DNA of 64,000 nt. It comes from Diadophis punctatus similis (taxonomy: Eukaryota > Chordata > Lepidosauria > Squamata > Dipsadidae). Made by a program: the position numbers and the translations under genes. The stretch is from assembly GCA_023053685.1 (NCBI GenBank), contig JALIGW010000063.1, forward strand, positions 620,001-684,000. Reading direction: 5' to 3'. The notes below the pieces were generated by a model. That model saw only the letters and a list, made by a program, of their open reading frames with translations. It was not told where the DNA came from and searched no databases. This document shows positions 41,901 through 53,289 of this stretch, piece by piece. The number at the start of each line of letters is the position of its first letter. The first letter of the stretch is position 1.

Positions 41901-44900
41901 TCAATATCTGGGATTGCACTTTAGAGAAACAAGATATTGGGATCCTAATATTTTAACAAATGTATTTCCTGTCGTTTTTGGAGGGAAGTTATAGTCAGAT
42001 TGTAGTAAATTCTGGAGTTATAAAGAAATACTATTTTCATTCCTTATGTTTATTCTATTGCACTTTTTTATTAAAAAATCTACATTTACATGCTATTTTT
42101 AATGTTCTGTGTTTTATATTCTGTATCTTGTTATGGTCTAATGACTAATCATCAACAAACTGTTCTAATATGTGCATGAGAAAAAAGTTTGATTCATTGA
42201 AAGCTAAAAATTGGGACTTGGTAGGACTCCAAATATAACACAGCACTCTTCATTGCTTTTTTCAGGTCAGTGACAAAATTGCTTCAGAGGCTCTGAGTGA
42301 TAAAAGTCAATTCCCTTTTTTCCATCCGGTGCTCCCCAAAGAAGGATTCCAGTACCCAGCAATTGTCCAACTGCTCCTCCATTTCAGATGGACCTTGATT
42401 GGTCTCTTTGCTCCAGACACAGAGAATGGAGAGAATTTCATAAGAACTTTGACTCCTATGCTTGTCAAGAATATAATTTGTGTTGGTATATCACAACAAT
42501 TCTCAGTGATTGGAAATACAGCACCCCTCAAGGATGCCTTCTCTAAGTGGAAACAAGTCAATGTCTTTGTTCACTTCATAGAATTTGATTCCATTTTTGA
42601 AAGACTTCGTCCTTTCCATTCAACACATGAAGGTTTGCCAGGACCCATTGAAGGGAAAGTCTGGATCATGACAATGATTGGATTATATTCCATGGGAAAG
42701 GAGAGGCTACTCAAGTACGTCCATAGTATTTGGAGCTTTCCTTTTCTGTGGCGAAAGGGTTGGAGAAAAGATGATGCCTTTAAAACACATTTCTTTGTGG
42801 AACCTGAATTTCAAAATGAGTATTTTCACTGTTCTGTTTCAAAGCACATCTATTCTGTCAAAGGCCGGAGAAGATGCACCCAGAAAGCTCCACTTGAGAC
42901 CCAAGAGAAAAAGAATGGGATGCAGGTCGCAAATGTAGTTAGTACTTACAGTGTCATTAAGATTCTGGCCTATGCCTTAAAAGCTGCATCCAGTTCCAAG
43001 AGTAGAAGGAAGAAGGAAGAAGAAAGTTTGGGGGCTCCAACGTTGCAGCCATGGAAGGTATGGGGTCCCAACAAGGATCCATCAAACTAAATTCCTTTTC
43101 AGGGTCTTTGTGGCTCTCTGATCTTCGTAGTTTAAGAGCTTAAGCTTCTGTACAACATCTTGTACTTATTGGAAGAGGACTGCACCCTCCCTTCTACAAC
43201 CAAGATGTGTTATATATCCAAAAAATGTTCCCAGATTCCTTCTTATTTTAAGCTCCTTTAAACCATCATGGCTCTTCTTCTTGTTCTCTTTCCTCAAGGC
43301 TAAAAGTAGCTCCTTTGATCTCTTCCTTCTTTGTCCTTGCTTAAAGCTGATGAATATTTTGTGCAAGTGTGGTTCCTACAAAATGACCTGGAATGTTTTA
43401 TCATATCATTATTATCATATCATTAAAATATTATATCATTAAAATATTACTACTACTTTATGATAATCACTAACCATTCTACATACAGAATAACGTGAGA
43501 AAACCTACAAATGAAATATTAAAGGAAAATATAGATTGTCATTCATTTGTTGTTATACAAGATACAATCATGTATCGTATCAGGCATGTCAAACATGCGG
43601 CAAGGGCAAAAAAAAATCCTGATACGTCATGATATGGCCCACGATGGGATCGCGTTTGATACCACTGTTCTAGATGCTAAAAATTACTTAGTCTCCAACT
43701 GGATTTTACTTATGCACCTCTCTCTCTATCATGAAATCATATTTTTATTTTCTGGAAGCTGAGAATCTTTTTAAAAGAGATCAAGGTAGCTTTGTCTAAA
43801 CATTATTATATTTTTTGCATCACAAAATCATGATTTATCTACTTTCTTTATTAATGAAAATATAGAAAAATCAATCACCAAGGTCTAATTGTTGCTCATA
43901 AATCCCAAATTTTATCAGTAAGATTAAAATGTATTTGGGTACAACTTTTAAGAAAGTTGTATCCACATAACTATCTCATATCATCCAGTGCTCAATTAAT
44001 TAGATCCCCATTCATCACATCACGAAACATTTTGTTAATTCTTTGCTGAAAACATTTTATGCCACCACCATTCACAAAATCTACCTTCACACTTGCAAGA
44101 TACTGTTAATAGTCTTACAATAAAATAGAATTAGTTCACCTGGTCATTTTTCCTGTTTGCTCTACCTGAATGAAGATTAGCCTTGCAACTTTCTTCTTAA
44201 TCAATCCTTGCTTTCTGATAATCACACTGTTCTTTTCAAGGAGTTTATGAATACTTTAGTTATTTGGGAGTTTTCTTCAATTGATTTGTGACCTTTCCTA
44301 AAATAGTCCCTAAAATTGACAATTTTTGTCAATTATATCTTCTCACTAATTTTTTTGTCAATATACTATTGAGAACTATTACTGAACCTTTGTCCTTGAG
44401 TTTTGGAGATGGTGGCAACACTTGTTCTCCCAACTCACAATATTTGCAAGTTAAACAACTGTAGAAGAAAGATTCAAATGTAAAAAGAGCATGTGTGAGA
44501 TAAGAAAACAAGATTTCTAACTTTAAATTTCCTCAATGTTTTCATTCTAGTTCCATTTATTTCTAAAGAGGAAGGAATTGTACAATCTGTCTTTGTTGAA
44601 CGTGTACTTGGACCAAAATGGAGACTTAGCAGCAGACCTGAGGATCGTTAGTAGGGTGGTTCTGCCCAAGAAGGATCCCATCAACAAGGAATTGGGGAGG
44701 TTTGAAAGGCAGAGACTGATAATTAACCAAGATGCTTTGTCACAGCTAAAGTTGCTGAACAAGGTGAGGAAAATATTGATACCCTTCCCCCAGGGGTGGG
44801 TTCCTGCCGGTTCGGACTGGATTGCCTAAACTGGTACCAACCCGCTGGAGACATCATAATGGTGTCACGCATCCGGTTCGGTTAGTGCTGGTCCGTGGGC

Positions 44901-47900
44901 ACCGCCATCTTTTTTTCGGAACTTTTTTGGAATTTTTTACTGTTTTGAAGTTTTTCCCTCTGCTGCTACTTGAAAAGGGGCCCTCTCGCCTGCCCCCGGT
45001 TTTATACTTACCTTTATTCCTTCGCCTGAAGCACAGCTGATCAGCTCCTCAGCTGTGTTTCGGGCTGATTATATACTGAGCATGCACGAAAGCAGAATTG
45101 CACGAGGGGACACGCATGCGAAACATCGTGATGCGAACCGGTGGCGAAGGTAAGTGGAACCCAACCCTGCCTTCCCCCCCAACAAAGACTTACAATCCAT
45201 TTCAAGTGAACTAAACCTAATTAACCTTGACTGAGAATTGAATGTGTGCAGTAAAACATCTATAATTTTCCTTGACAGATAGGGAGGCTTTAGATCTATT
45301 GACCAAGCTTTCCTTCAGATGCTATAATGCTGAATACTGTTATAAGCTGAGTCAGCTATTTGCAACATGAGGTTTGGGGTGATTATTACTTAGGACACAA
45401 ATCTCTGCCATTTTATGTCCCTTCTGTTTTTAGTATCTCTATAAGACTGGTGAGTGGGAGCCTCATATGCTGAGGATTTTGGTGATACTAGCTTCAGGTT
45501 CACTAGTTTCTTATCTTCAAATATCAAAGATGAAGGCAATTCTGTAGACCAGGGCCTGACTTCAGATTTGGTCTCAATCTGATGAAATGGAATCAAGACT
45601 GGATGGAAGTCCTATTGGTCCCAGTGGGAAATAAGCTTCATATTGACCTGGTTGGAGTCAGGTATCCCCCAAAATGGCAGGTCTAGAGTCTGCAATGTTT
45701 TAAATCAACTGAGACCATAGCTATACATGCCTCTCTTTAACCCCACTGGGATCATAGTAGAATTTAGGAAGGAGGTCCAAGGCTTGCAGTTCACATGAAG
45801 TAATAATGACTGGTCTGATATGAGCTTATTTAGTCATTGATTGATTAAATTTATTTGCTGCCCATCTCACCACTATAATGGCCTGAAAACTGAAGTACTG
45901 AAACATGACTTTGGTGCAAAAAAAGTCCTGATATCAGAAGTAATAAAGGACAATTTCAAGGGAAATATTACTTAGGTTCCAGCATTGGCTTTTAAGAGTG
46001 CACTTCATCTGAATGAGCCGAGTTGAATGAGCCGAGTTGGTGCAGTGGTTAAATGCAGCACTGCAGGCTACTGCTACTCAGCAGTTCAGCTGTTCAAATC
46101 TCACTGGCTCAAGGTTGACTCAGCCTTCCATCCTTCTGAGGTCGGTAAAATGAGGACCCAGATTGTTGGGGGCAATATGCTGAAGTCTGTAAACCGCTTA
46201 GAGAGGGCTGTAAAGCACATAGATGGTGAGTGTAACATCTTTCCTTTGGCATTTTTCCGTTTTCTTCTCAGTCTCTGCCTCAGTCCAAATGTGTGGCAAA
46301 ATGTCAGCCTGGATTTGTCAAGAAGGCTCGAGAAGGAGAGCCAGTTTGCTGCTACGACTGTGTTCCTTGTCCAGAGGAGACCATCTCCACTCAGGAAGGT
46401 GGGTGATACTACAGGGAAATCTTCTGAATTCATCCAGAGCACTTTGATCAATATACATCTTAAAGAGACATATAAGTTTGATGGTTTTGTGTTTGATTTT
46501 CTTGGTGTCCAATTTCTTCCCTAATTGGAGGGAAAAGAAAAAGATCTTGAAGGATGAGGTAGAAAGAAGGATTTTATGGATTGGGTAGGAAATCTTTCTT
46601 TTATTTGCCAGTTTGGATGTGTCTTTCCATATTTATCTTTCTTAGAAATATATGAATTCTTTGTAACTTGAGATATGATTTTAGATCAATGTGTTTTGCT
46701 CATCTACTGTGAATCAATTTTACATTACAGGCCAAAAGATACATCAATCATACATTTAATCAATTACTCTTTATTAAGATCATAAATCCTTATAAGCTGA
46801 AATATATAACTGGGAGGAACAATGGAGGGAGAGAAGTTGGGTTCAAGGAACAAATGAAAACCAAACAGAGGACTCATCATAAAACCATCAAGTGGATATT
46901 TCCTTCCCACCTTTTCTTATCTTTCCAATTTGTGTTGTTGTTAAATATCGAGATAAAAATTGTTATAACACCAACAAAAAAGGAATATAGTTGTGGTTCT
47001 GAAAGGGGAAAAATACTAACATACAATGCTGGGATTAAAAGGAACAGAAAGGAGGAGGAAAAGAAGAACTAATATTAAAAGACCAATCTACAAATAGATA
47101 CCAATGTTGAATTCATTCTCTCTTTAAAATTGTTGCCAAATCTAGAAAGGATGGAAATATATTGCTTCATCTTCTCATTTTTATTGGGTAAAAAGACTTG
47201 GCAGATAACAAACTCAGTTCCTCTTCCGGAATTCCTTCACAAATTAATCTTCCTTAAGATCTCTTTCTTTTCAAATTTATATGGTTGTCTATTTCACACA
47301 AAGTGACTTTTGGTGGCACAAATTAAATCACAAATTTAAAATTTAAACAATGAAAACTAAATGCTGAGAAAGCAAGAGAAGAGTACATCATGATGCTATC
47401 TACCATGCAACCAGCACACAGTGCTCTGTTGACAGGGGATCCCCAGGACTGTTCGGAAATATCACATTTTAAGGGATTTCAAGAGGGCCTCATAGTCTGG
47501 AGATACTCTCAATTTCAGGATAGTTAATGATTTTTAACCGGAAGGGTCTGTACAATCTCCCCTGAAGTAAGCAGTGTTGCAACCCTTCACAAGAGGCCCT
47601 CCATGGATCCAACCACGTTAGACAACTTTTATCCTGTGTCCACTCTTTTTAGAGCAGTTAATTGAGATCATGGTTGGTGGGTCAATCATCAATAACTTAG
47701 TTTAAAAATTCTTGGGGAAAACACATGTCCATTATTTCACAAAAGTTAAAAAATTAAATAATATAATAAAAACAAAGAACTCATGATAGATCAGTGAGAG
47801 ATAAGAATCTGGTGGATTACTTCAGAGAAGGGAGTTTGTGGCACCAGATATTTCTTCTATTAATTTAATTGTGTTGTTGTTCTTGGTTTTTTTTTAAATA

Positions 47901-48947
47901 GTTGTATATATTGGTGAATTTTTTGCTGGAATGTATGTATATACAATTAAATGAGGCTTTCCTGTCTCTCAGTATCAAATCACATCTAAAGGTTTTCTTG
48001 AAATTTGAAAGATTATGAAGGAAATGTTACTTTTTTCCTCAGATACTGAAAAATGCTCCAAATGCCCAGATGAACAATATCCAACCAAGAACAGAGTCCG
48101 GTGTATCCCAAAAAGAATAACCTTCCTGTCATATGAAGAACATCTGGGCATAATCCTTGTGTTCTTTGCTCTACTCTTGTTCCTAACCACAAGCCTTGTT
48201 TTAATCATATTCCTTAAATATCTAGAAACTCCCATTGTCAAAGCCAACAACCGGGACCTCTCCTTCATCCTCCTCATCTCCCTCCTGCTTTGTTTTTTGT
48301 CCTCCTTTCTCTTCATCGGACAACCAAGGAAAGCCACCTGTCTTCTCCGACAAACGGTGTTCAGCATTGTCTTCTCAGTAGCTGTGTCTTCTGTGTTGGC
48401 CAAAACTATCATGGTGGTGCTGGCTTTCTTGGCCTCAAAACCAGGAAATAGAATGAGAAGATGGTTAGGAAAGAGCTTGGCCAACTCCATCATCCTTTCG
48501 TGTTCTGGTGTCCAAATTATCATCTGTGCCATGTGGCTAGGAGTTTCTCCCCCATTCCCTGACTCTGACATACACTCCCAACCTGGAGAAATCATCCTTC
48601 AATGCAATGAAGGCTCTGCTACCATGTTTTATGTTGTCCTCAGCTACATGGGTTTCTTGGCTGCCGTTTGCTTCATAGTGGCTTTCTTGGCCAGGAACCT
48701 TCCCGGGGCCTTCAATGAAGCCAAGCTAATCACCTTCAGCATGCTGGTCTTCTGCAGCGTCTGGGTCTCTTTCCTGCCCACCTACCTGAGCACCAAAGGA
48801 AAGTCCATGGTGGCCGTGCAGGTCTTCTCCATCTTGGCCTCCACTGCTGGACTGCTAGGCTGCATCTTCTTCCCCAAGTGCTACGTTATCATCCTGAGAC
48901 CAGATCTAAACACCAAGGAACATCTAATAATAAAACTAGGGAACTGA
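35760..48947 (+). CDS. VMN2R-like: Vomeronasal type-2 receptor, copy 2 (six exons)
   Basis: Paralogue of the upstream receptor with the same exon order: 35760-35977, 36691-36977 (or from 36707), 42266-43057, 44551-44763, 46272-46398 and 48043-48947. Five exons equal their partners in length (218, 792, 213, 127, 905 nt). Exon 2 is 2 bp shorter, which breaks the frame if the conserved acceptor is used. An AG 16 bp downstream restores it. The other exons are open and carry all V2R landmarks. So the gene is either functional with a shifted exon 2 start or a very young pseudogene. Intron 2 holds a full-size L2 in sense orientation. Confidence 0.78.
36691..36977 (+). CDS. V2R copy 2 exon 2 (2-bp deletion near start)
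   Basis: The conserved CAG acceptor (36688-36690) gives 287 nt and a frameshift with an early stop. The AG at 36705-36706 gives 271 nt in frame, reading [20 protein letters not shown] and continuing normally through [16 protein letters not shown] to KVPQ at 36977. That form is six residues shorter than copy 1 and has a poorer pyrimidine tract. The missing bases lie in AGAAT-TATAC versus AGAATATTATAC in copy 1. Confidence 0.7.
37549..37735 (+). mobile_element. tRNA-derived squamate SINE (shared with copy 1)
   Basis: Counterpart of 7612-7797, with the same boundaries and the same GTTCGAGTCTC box. Confidence 0.7.
37740..37888 (+). pseudogene. CR1 RT fragment, left half
   Basis: Encodes [19 protein letters not shown] and QRVQRRAT, then is cut by the L2 at about 37889. 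It resumes at 41450. Confidence 0.75.
38486..39040 (+). pseudogene. L2 copy C endonuclease
   Basis: Starts [18 protein letters not shown], then [36 protein letters not shown] and [12 protein letters not shown]. It ends at a TAG at 39038-39040. The downstream SDHF region is frameshifted. Confidence 0.8.
39214..41270 (+). pseudogene. L2 copy C reverse transcriptase, several breaks
   Basis: Frames at 39449-40138, 40119-40325, 40335-40961 and 40980-41183 together cover [52 protein letters not shown] (frame shifted), [15 protein letters not shown], catalytic [33 protein letters not shown] and TWLFLQAG. Stops at 40136 and 40323 and small indels inactivate it. Confidence 0.82.
41450..41644 (+). pseudogene. 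CR1 RT fragment, right half
   Basis: Continues the fragment of 37740-37888 with [18 protein letters not shown] and ends GRTRSNG. Joined, it equals 7798-8145. Confidence 0.75.
42266..43057 (+). CDS. V2R copy 2 exon 3 (ligand-binding core)
   Basis: Same 792-nt length and phases as copy 1. [65 protein letters not shown], ending LQPWK before GTATGG. Open throughout. Many amino-acid changes relative to copy 1. Confidence 0.87.
43581..43669 (+). mobile_element. Short hAT-like MITE (shared with copy 1)
   Basis: Counterpart of 10161-10248 (CAGGCATGTCAAACATGCGG). Confidence 0.45.
44551..44763 (+). CDS. V2R copy 2 exon 4
   Basis: Acceptor TTCATTCTAG ends at 44550. 71 codons. [48 protein letters not shown] donor at 44764. 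Confidence 0.83.
44791..45169. mobile_element. 379-bp hAT MITE with perfect TSD (intron 4)
   Basis: Starts CAGGGGTGGGTTCCTGCCGG and ends GTGGAACCCAACCCTG. Flanks CCTTCCCC at 44783-44790 and 45170-45177. Copy 1 has one uninterrupted CCTTCCCC at about 12157, so the empty site is preserved. Confidence 0.92.
46014..46216 (+). mobile_element. tRNA-derived SINE immediately upstream of exon 5
   Basis: GAGCCGAGTTG is repeated twice at the start. Then GGTGCAGTGGTTAAATGCAG, a B box GTTCAAATCTC, CCTTCCATCCTTCTGAGG, and a truncated 3' part TAAACCGCTTAGAGAGGGC. It lies 55 bp before the exon and is absent from copy 1. Confidence 0.8.
46272..46398 (+). CDS. V2R copy 2 exon 5 (cysteine-rich domain)
   Basis: Encodes [18 protein letters not shown], then [18 protein letters not shown]. 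127 nt, phase 0 to 1, GTGGGT donor at 46399. The polypyrimidine tract before the acceptor is intact despite the nearby SINE. Confidence 0.88.
48043..48947 (+). CDS. V2R copy 2 exon 6 (seven-helix domain)
   Basis: Acceptor TTTTTTCCTCAG ends at 48042. 301 residues plus TGA. Starts [14 protein letters not shown], seven helices, [27 protein letters not shown] end. Open throughout. Much closer to copy 1 than exon 3 is. Confidence 0.92.
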
Positions 48948-49023
48948 TAAAGAAATTGTTTCTTAGACTTGTGACAGTTAATAATTGATTGCAATTTGTT
49001 GTTGGTTTATATATTTCATTTGC

Positions 49024-49198
49024 CTCTGCTTGACATAGAACATAAAACAATAGAGTTGGAAGGGACCTTAGAGGTCTTCTAGTCCAACCTCCCACTTGAG
49101 AATATATCATTTGAGACAAATGATTGTCCAAGAATGTTTTTAAAATCTCTAGTTCTGGAGCACCCACAACTTCTGAAGGCAAGCTATTCTGTTGCTTT
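49024..49198 (+). mobile_element. CR1-like 3'-region fragment
   Basis: AGAGTTGGAAGGGACCTTAG and TCTTCTAGTCCAACC are characteristic of sauropsid CR1 sequence. Confidence 0.6.
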
Positions 49199-49650
49199 TG
49201 TGAGGTCCTCCATCATTGTCTTGGCACCTCACAAGCATCCTGCCATCAAAGGATCGGGGGATGGAGGGGGAGCAGTTGGGTATTAAACCTACATGCTTCT
49301 ATGGTGGGAATTTGGGAGTGGGGAATGACAGTTCAAGGAGTCCAAAGCAGTTTGGAACCAGTTCGTGCCACGAGTCTTCGAGGTTGCTCACCCCGAGTGT
49401 GGAATTTCACCAGCAGAAACAACTCAGCATTTCCCAAAACATCTCAGTGATTTCAGAGTGGCTAAAGACAGATTAGACATGGGGGAAGGATGGGGAACTG
49501 AGGGGTTTTTTTTGTATTGCTACATGGGAACTTCAGATTCCTCCTGACTTTACTGCAGCCAACATGTTTTAATAAAAGTTCTTTTCATTGCAGACAAATG
49601 GAGTTGAGAGTTTTACTTTCCTAAGGGATCAGACAGGGCCTGGTCTGACA
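49199..49650 (+). mobile_element. 5' LTR of a gag-only LTR retrotransposon
   Basis: Begins TGTGAGGTCCTCCATCATTG and ends TCTGACA. About 49260-49375 matches 51236-51350 (CTTCTATGGTGGGAATTTG and flanks), so it is a direct repeat. Contains AATAAAAG at about 49571. Confidence 0.75.
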
Positions 49651-51175
49651 TTAGGTGGTATCTGATATTGTGGTCAACCCGGAGAGGGCATCATCTCTAT
49701 TCTGGGGACCATGCACATGATATTGGCTCCAGGGAGCAATCCAGGGGTGGGTTCTAACTTACCTTGCTGCCAGTTCACATCCTCCCATGCCGCATGGCTG
49801 AAAAATCCCAAAATATTATTTAAAAAAACTGACAACAAGATGGCGAAGCATGCACAGTGCCAGAAATTCAGCTTCTGTGCATGTGCAGAAGAAAAAAAAT
49901 CCGTAAAAAAATTCCAAAAAAAAGATGGTGACATCCACGGACCGGCACCAACAGATCCGGTTCTGTGACATCACCAGCAGTTTGCTACCAGTTCTATAGA
50001 ACCAGTGCGAACCGGGTGGAACCCACCTCTGGAGCAATCAGGAGGAGATTGAATGCTGGGGAGAGGCTTTGAAGAAGCATCCTGCAGGACTGGATCTTTC
50101 TGAATGGACATGAGAGGCAGAAAGCTGTGGCAATCTGCTGAGATCCAGGTGGTCTCTGGGCATTGGGCAAAAGGAGGAATGGGAGGGGAAGCCCATGGTG
50201 ATGACTTTCACTCATGGAAGCTGCGGCAGTTGCTGGTAGGAACAATGAATGGAGCTGAAGGAGCTGGAGGAGGAAGAAGAAGAGGGTGAAGAATTTCACC
50301 AAGCTGACTGGATGATGGAGCAAGCCATCAAGTTCATGCAGGGAGCTTTCAAGAACCTCAAGGTGTGTAAACACCAGGCCCAGGCCATGAAACCTGATGA
50401 CCAGCCACCTCCAGCCTGAGCAACAACATCCACCTCCACAACCAGCACTTCAGCCAGCCTGATGGCAGCAGCGACCTCTGCTGGTCCAGCACCAGGAGCT
50501 GCCACCTGTATCACCCTCTCTGCAGGGATAGCCCAGGGGAGTAGGACCACCCACAAGACACCGCAGCTGGGTGTGAAGTTTAATAGGGATCCCCAGCAAC
50601 TGGGGTTCTTCCTGCCCCAGGCTTGGACCTGCATGCAGGAGTGTGATCTGGAGATAACCACTGAAGGTGCCAAGGTGAGTTGTGTCACCATGGCCCTAGA
50701 AGGGACTGCAGCACAGTGGATGATCACCCTCCACAATCACGACACTCTGGAGCTGAAAAATTTCAACTGCTTCCTGGCAGCACTCCATAAATGTTTGGAG
50801 GACTCCCTGGCCGATTGCAAATCTAGAGATCACATCAAAGCCATGGTCGGAGGGGAGTGGCTAAGTACACACAAGGACTTTGTGACCTAGTTTGCAGGCT
50901 CACTGACTGGCTGCAAGGTATCCTCATTGGCTCTTTCAAAGATAGGCTCAACGATGAGATCTACAACCCACCTACATCTCCAGGGGTGCCCCTCCCATAC
51001 TCTCCATGGCTGGTATATTTTGGTGGAGGAGATGGAAATCGACCTAACCCAAAACATGTACTAACTGGGGCCAGAACACTCACTCTCTCTCGAACTATAT
51101 TTTTCCTTCTTTTTTCCCCCTCTTTTCTTTCTTCCCTGCAGGTCTAAGGTCCCTGTCAGAGGGGCAGGGGGTGCA
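49651..51175 (+). pseudogene. Internal region with truncated gypsy-type gag
   Basis: After a putative primer-binding region at 49651, a MITE interrupts (49742-50031). Gag begins near 50220 (acidic N-terminus). The frame at 50462-50890 encodes GVKFNRDPQQLGFFLPQAW, VSCVTMALEGTAAQWMITLH and FLAALHKCLEDSLAD, the capsid domain of Ty3/gypsy gag (the group from which PEG10/RTL genes derive). A shift near 50860 leads to LTDWLQGILIGSFKDRLNDE. No zinc knuckle, protease, RT or integrase remain before the polypurine tract (about 51158-51170). Defective. Confidence 0.72.
49742..50031. mobile_element. 290-bp hAT MITE with perfect TSD
   Basis: Starts CAGGGGTGGGTTCTAACTT, ends GGTGGAACCCACCTCTG. GAGCAATC flanks both sides (49734-49741 and 50032-50039). 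Same family as 44791. Confidence 0.92.
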
Positions 51176-51350
51176 TGTCAGGTCTTCCATCATTAGCTTT
51201 CTGTCTTGTTGCAATCCTGTCCTCAAAAGATTGGGGGAGGGAGGGGGACAGATGGGCAATAAACCTGTATGCTTCTATGGTGGGAATTTGAGAGTTGGGA
51301 ATGACGATTGAAGGAGTGCAAAGCAGTTTGTAACCAGTTTGTGCCACGAA
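51176..51350 (+). mobile_element. 3' LTR, truncated
   Basis: Begins TGTCAGGTCTTCCATCATT after AGGGGCAGGGGGTGCA and matches the first 170 bp or so of the 5' LTR. It ends abruptly in an AATC repeat (51346-51377). Confidence 0.7.
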
Positions 51351-51377
51351 TCAATCAATCAATCAATCAATCAATCA

Positions 51378-53040
51378 CTAAAGATGGATCAAAATAAATA
51401 ACAGCAATAGAGCTAATATTGAGATAGTTGGGGCCATCTGGATCTCCAGGGAGGCTCTTCCACAAGGCAGGGGATGCCAGAGAGAAGGGATGATTTCTGT
51501 GTCCAACTGGATGATATGGTTTCATTGAGGGGATGCCAAGAATCTCCCAGTGCTAAGCCTGCCAAGGGCCATATTGGATGCAAAAAAAGTTATTGACTTC
51601 AGGCACTCCATTTCCCGATGGATACTTCACACACATTTAACCAAGGACTATAGAGTATCAAAGAAATTAGACAAGTTTTATAGATGGTGGGTTTTGTTAG
51701 GTTTACTTACCTAGATCAGTTGAACAGGTTTCATATGTTTTATATCTACAAACGTTATGCTATCCTAATTTTATGTATTTATTGATCATGTCTAAACTTG
51801 CAGATATTTTGCTGTATATTCTCTCTCTCTTTACACACTGTTTTCCCGACCACCATCGTCTTCTGGTTTATTCTCTGATTTAGTTCCTCCTTTACAAACA
51901 AATAATGGCTTTTCTGATGCATCTGCAGAAGCACGTAGTAATGTAGTCAGGTTTTGTACCATGTCTTCTGTTATTCTGTTGTTTTGGAGAGAAACTGTTA
52001 GTCATATACATATGCTGATTTTCTTCAAATCATGTATGCGATTAACTAGTTTTCAAAGATTGATATTAAACTCCTGTGGGCCTCTTTCACATCTGTGGCT
52101 CTAGTTACATTCTTTTTTTTTTTTGCTTTATTGTATCCCTGGACTTTTTCTTACTTAAGCAGCATTCCAATTTTGTGCATGGATGGACAAATGTTTAAAA
52201 AAATATGTAGGGAAAAAAGCAATATTTTTTAGGAAATGTTAAATAGTTTAAATTGTCAAATAAAGATATCAACAAATACCCTCCAAGAAATACCCTCCTT
52301 CACAGCAGTTATATGTACAATTATATTTTAACCTCTCTCTTCCTAAGGTTACATTGTGACTCTTTCGATCTTTACTTTCCTGTGACTGAAAACCACAAAT
52401 CACAACTTCATTTTCTTCATTTTTACACACACAAAAAAAATCCATAATGGGTTTCCAGTCATCAATACATATAAATATTGCCCTTTCTCTGTTCAAAGTA
52501 GTTTGTCCATCACAGGAAGTTCTGTCAATTTCACATGCCATTCCTCCCTGGTGGGTAGTTTTCAATGTTTCGTGCATTTGAGTAATCTCACCAAAATAAT
52601 GTTCCATGGCATTTTCCTAACTGATCATCCATCAATCCTCAAATAAAATATTGAATATTTTTCTTTAAAATCCTCTGTATTTGAATAACATTTTAACCTT
52701 TTTTTACATGTCTACCAAGAATAATAAAATGTCCCTTCACATTTTTCACATTTCCAATACTACAAAGCTTTTCAATAAATAGCCCATGCTGTAATATCTG
52801 GAAATCTGTTTTAGTCAAATTGGTTTGAGAGCCTTTATCAATGCGATTTCTCTCATCTTTGTCCTCAGTGCTCCTCATCTTACTATTAGCTCTTTCCCAA
52901 ATTGAAGAGTGGAGAAAGAGCAAAATGGGTGGCCATCATTTGGCTTTGGCTTTGGATCTGTGTTGGCTTAAGACACAATAGGCTTGTGGAGACAAAGAGA
53001 ATTAAATTGAAAAAAAAACCGTTGTTTCTGTTGATCATCA
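51378..53040. other. Intergenic; weak L2-like fragment, otherwise unrecognised
   Basis: 51420-51560 (CATCTGGATCTCCAGG and flanks) looks like a diverged antisense L2 3' region. The rest is AT-rich. A minus-strand frame at 52269-52607 is Cys-rich (CVCKNEENEVVICGF, CTYNCCEGGYFLEGIC) but I cannot assign it to a family. Confidence 0.4.
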
Positions 53041-53044
53041 TCAT

Positions 53045-53250
53045 CTTTTAAGGACCCTATAATCCCTTGGGAGGTGGAGTCTGGGCAACTGAATGGAACT
53101 AGAGGAAGGGCCGGATGCCCTTCCTGTCACCAATGGGGAGTTCTCATTGTGCCCAGAGAGAGAACTATCAGTCTCTACCTAGGATCGAACTCACAGCCTC
53201 CTGATTGTGAGGTGAGAGCTCCACCTCTAGGCCACGGTACCACTCCTGTT
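53045..53250 (-). mobile_element. tRNA-derived SINE (antisense)
   Basis: The minus strand shows an A-box-like GTGGCCTAGAGGTGGAGC and a B box GAGTTCGATCC about 45 nt later, followed by a non-tRNA body (GGAAGGGCATCCGGCCC). ATC/GAT trinucleotide runs flank both ends. Too diverged for a tRNA gene. Confidence 0.65.
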
Positions 53251-53289
53251 GTTTCTGTTGATGATGATGATAATAACATGAAAATATTT

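Larger units (their letters stand above)
34207..49033. repeat. Duplicated block, copy 2
   Basis: Partner of 5047-25158 in the same orientation. Relative to copy 1 it has gained an L2 (37889-41449), a hAT MITE (44791-45169) and a SINE (about 46014-46216), and it lacks about 1.2 kb of intron 4 matching 19943-21130. Confidence 0.9.

Noticed and set aside
51346..51377. AATC direct repeat as a CRISPR-like array
   Set aside because: Plain tetranucleotide microsatellite with no spacers; vertebrate sequence.
53045..53250. Possible tRNA gene (A and B box on the minus strand)
   Set aside because: Cloverleaf is not conserved and a SINE body follows.
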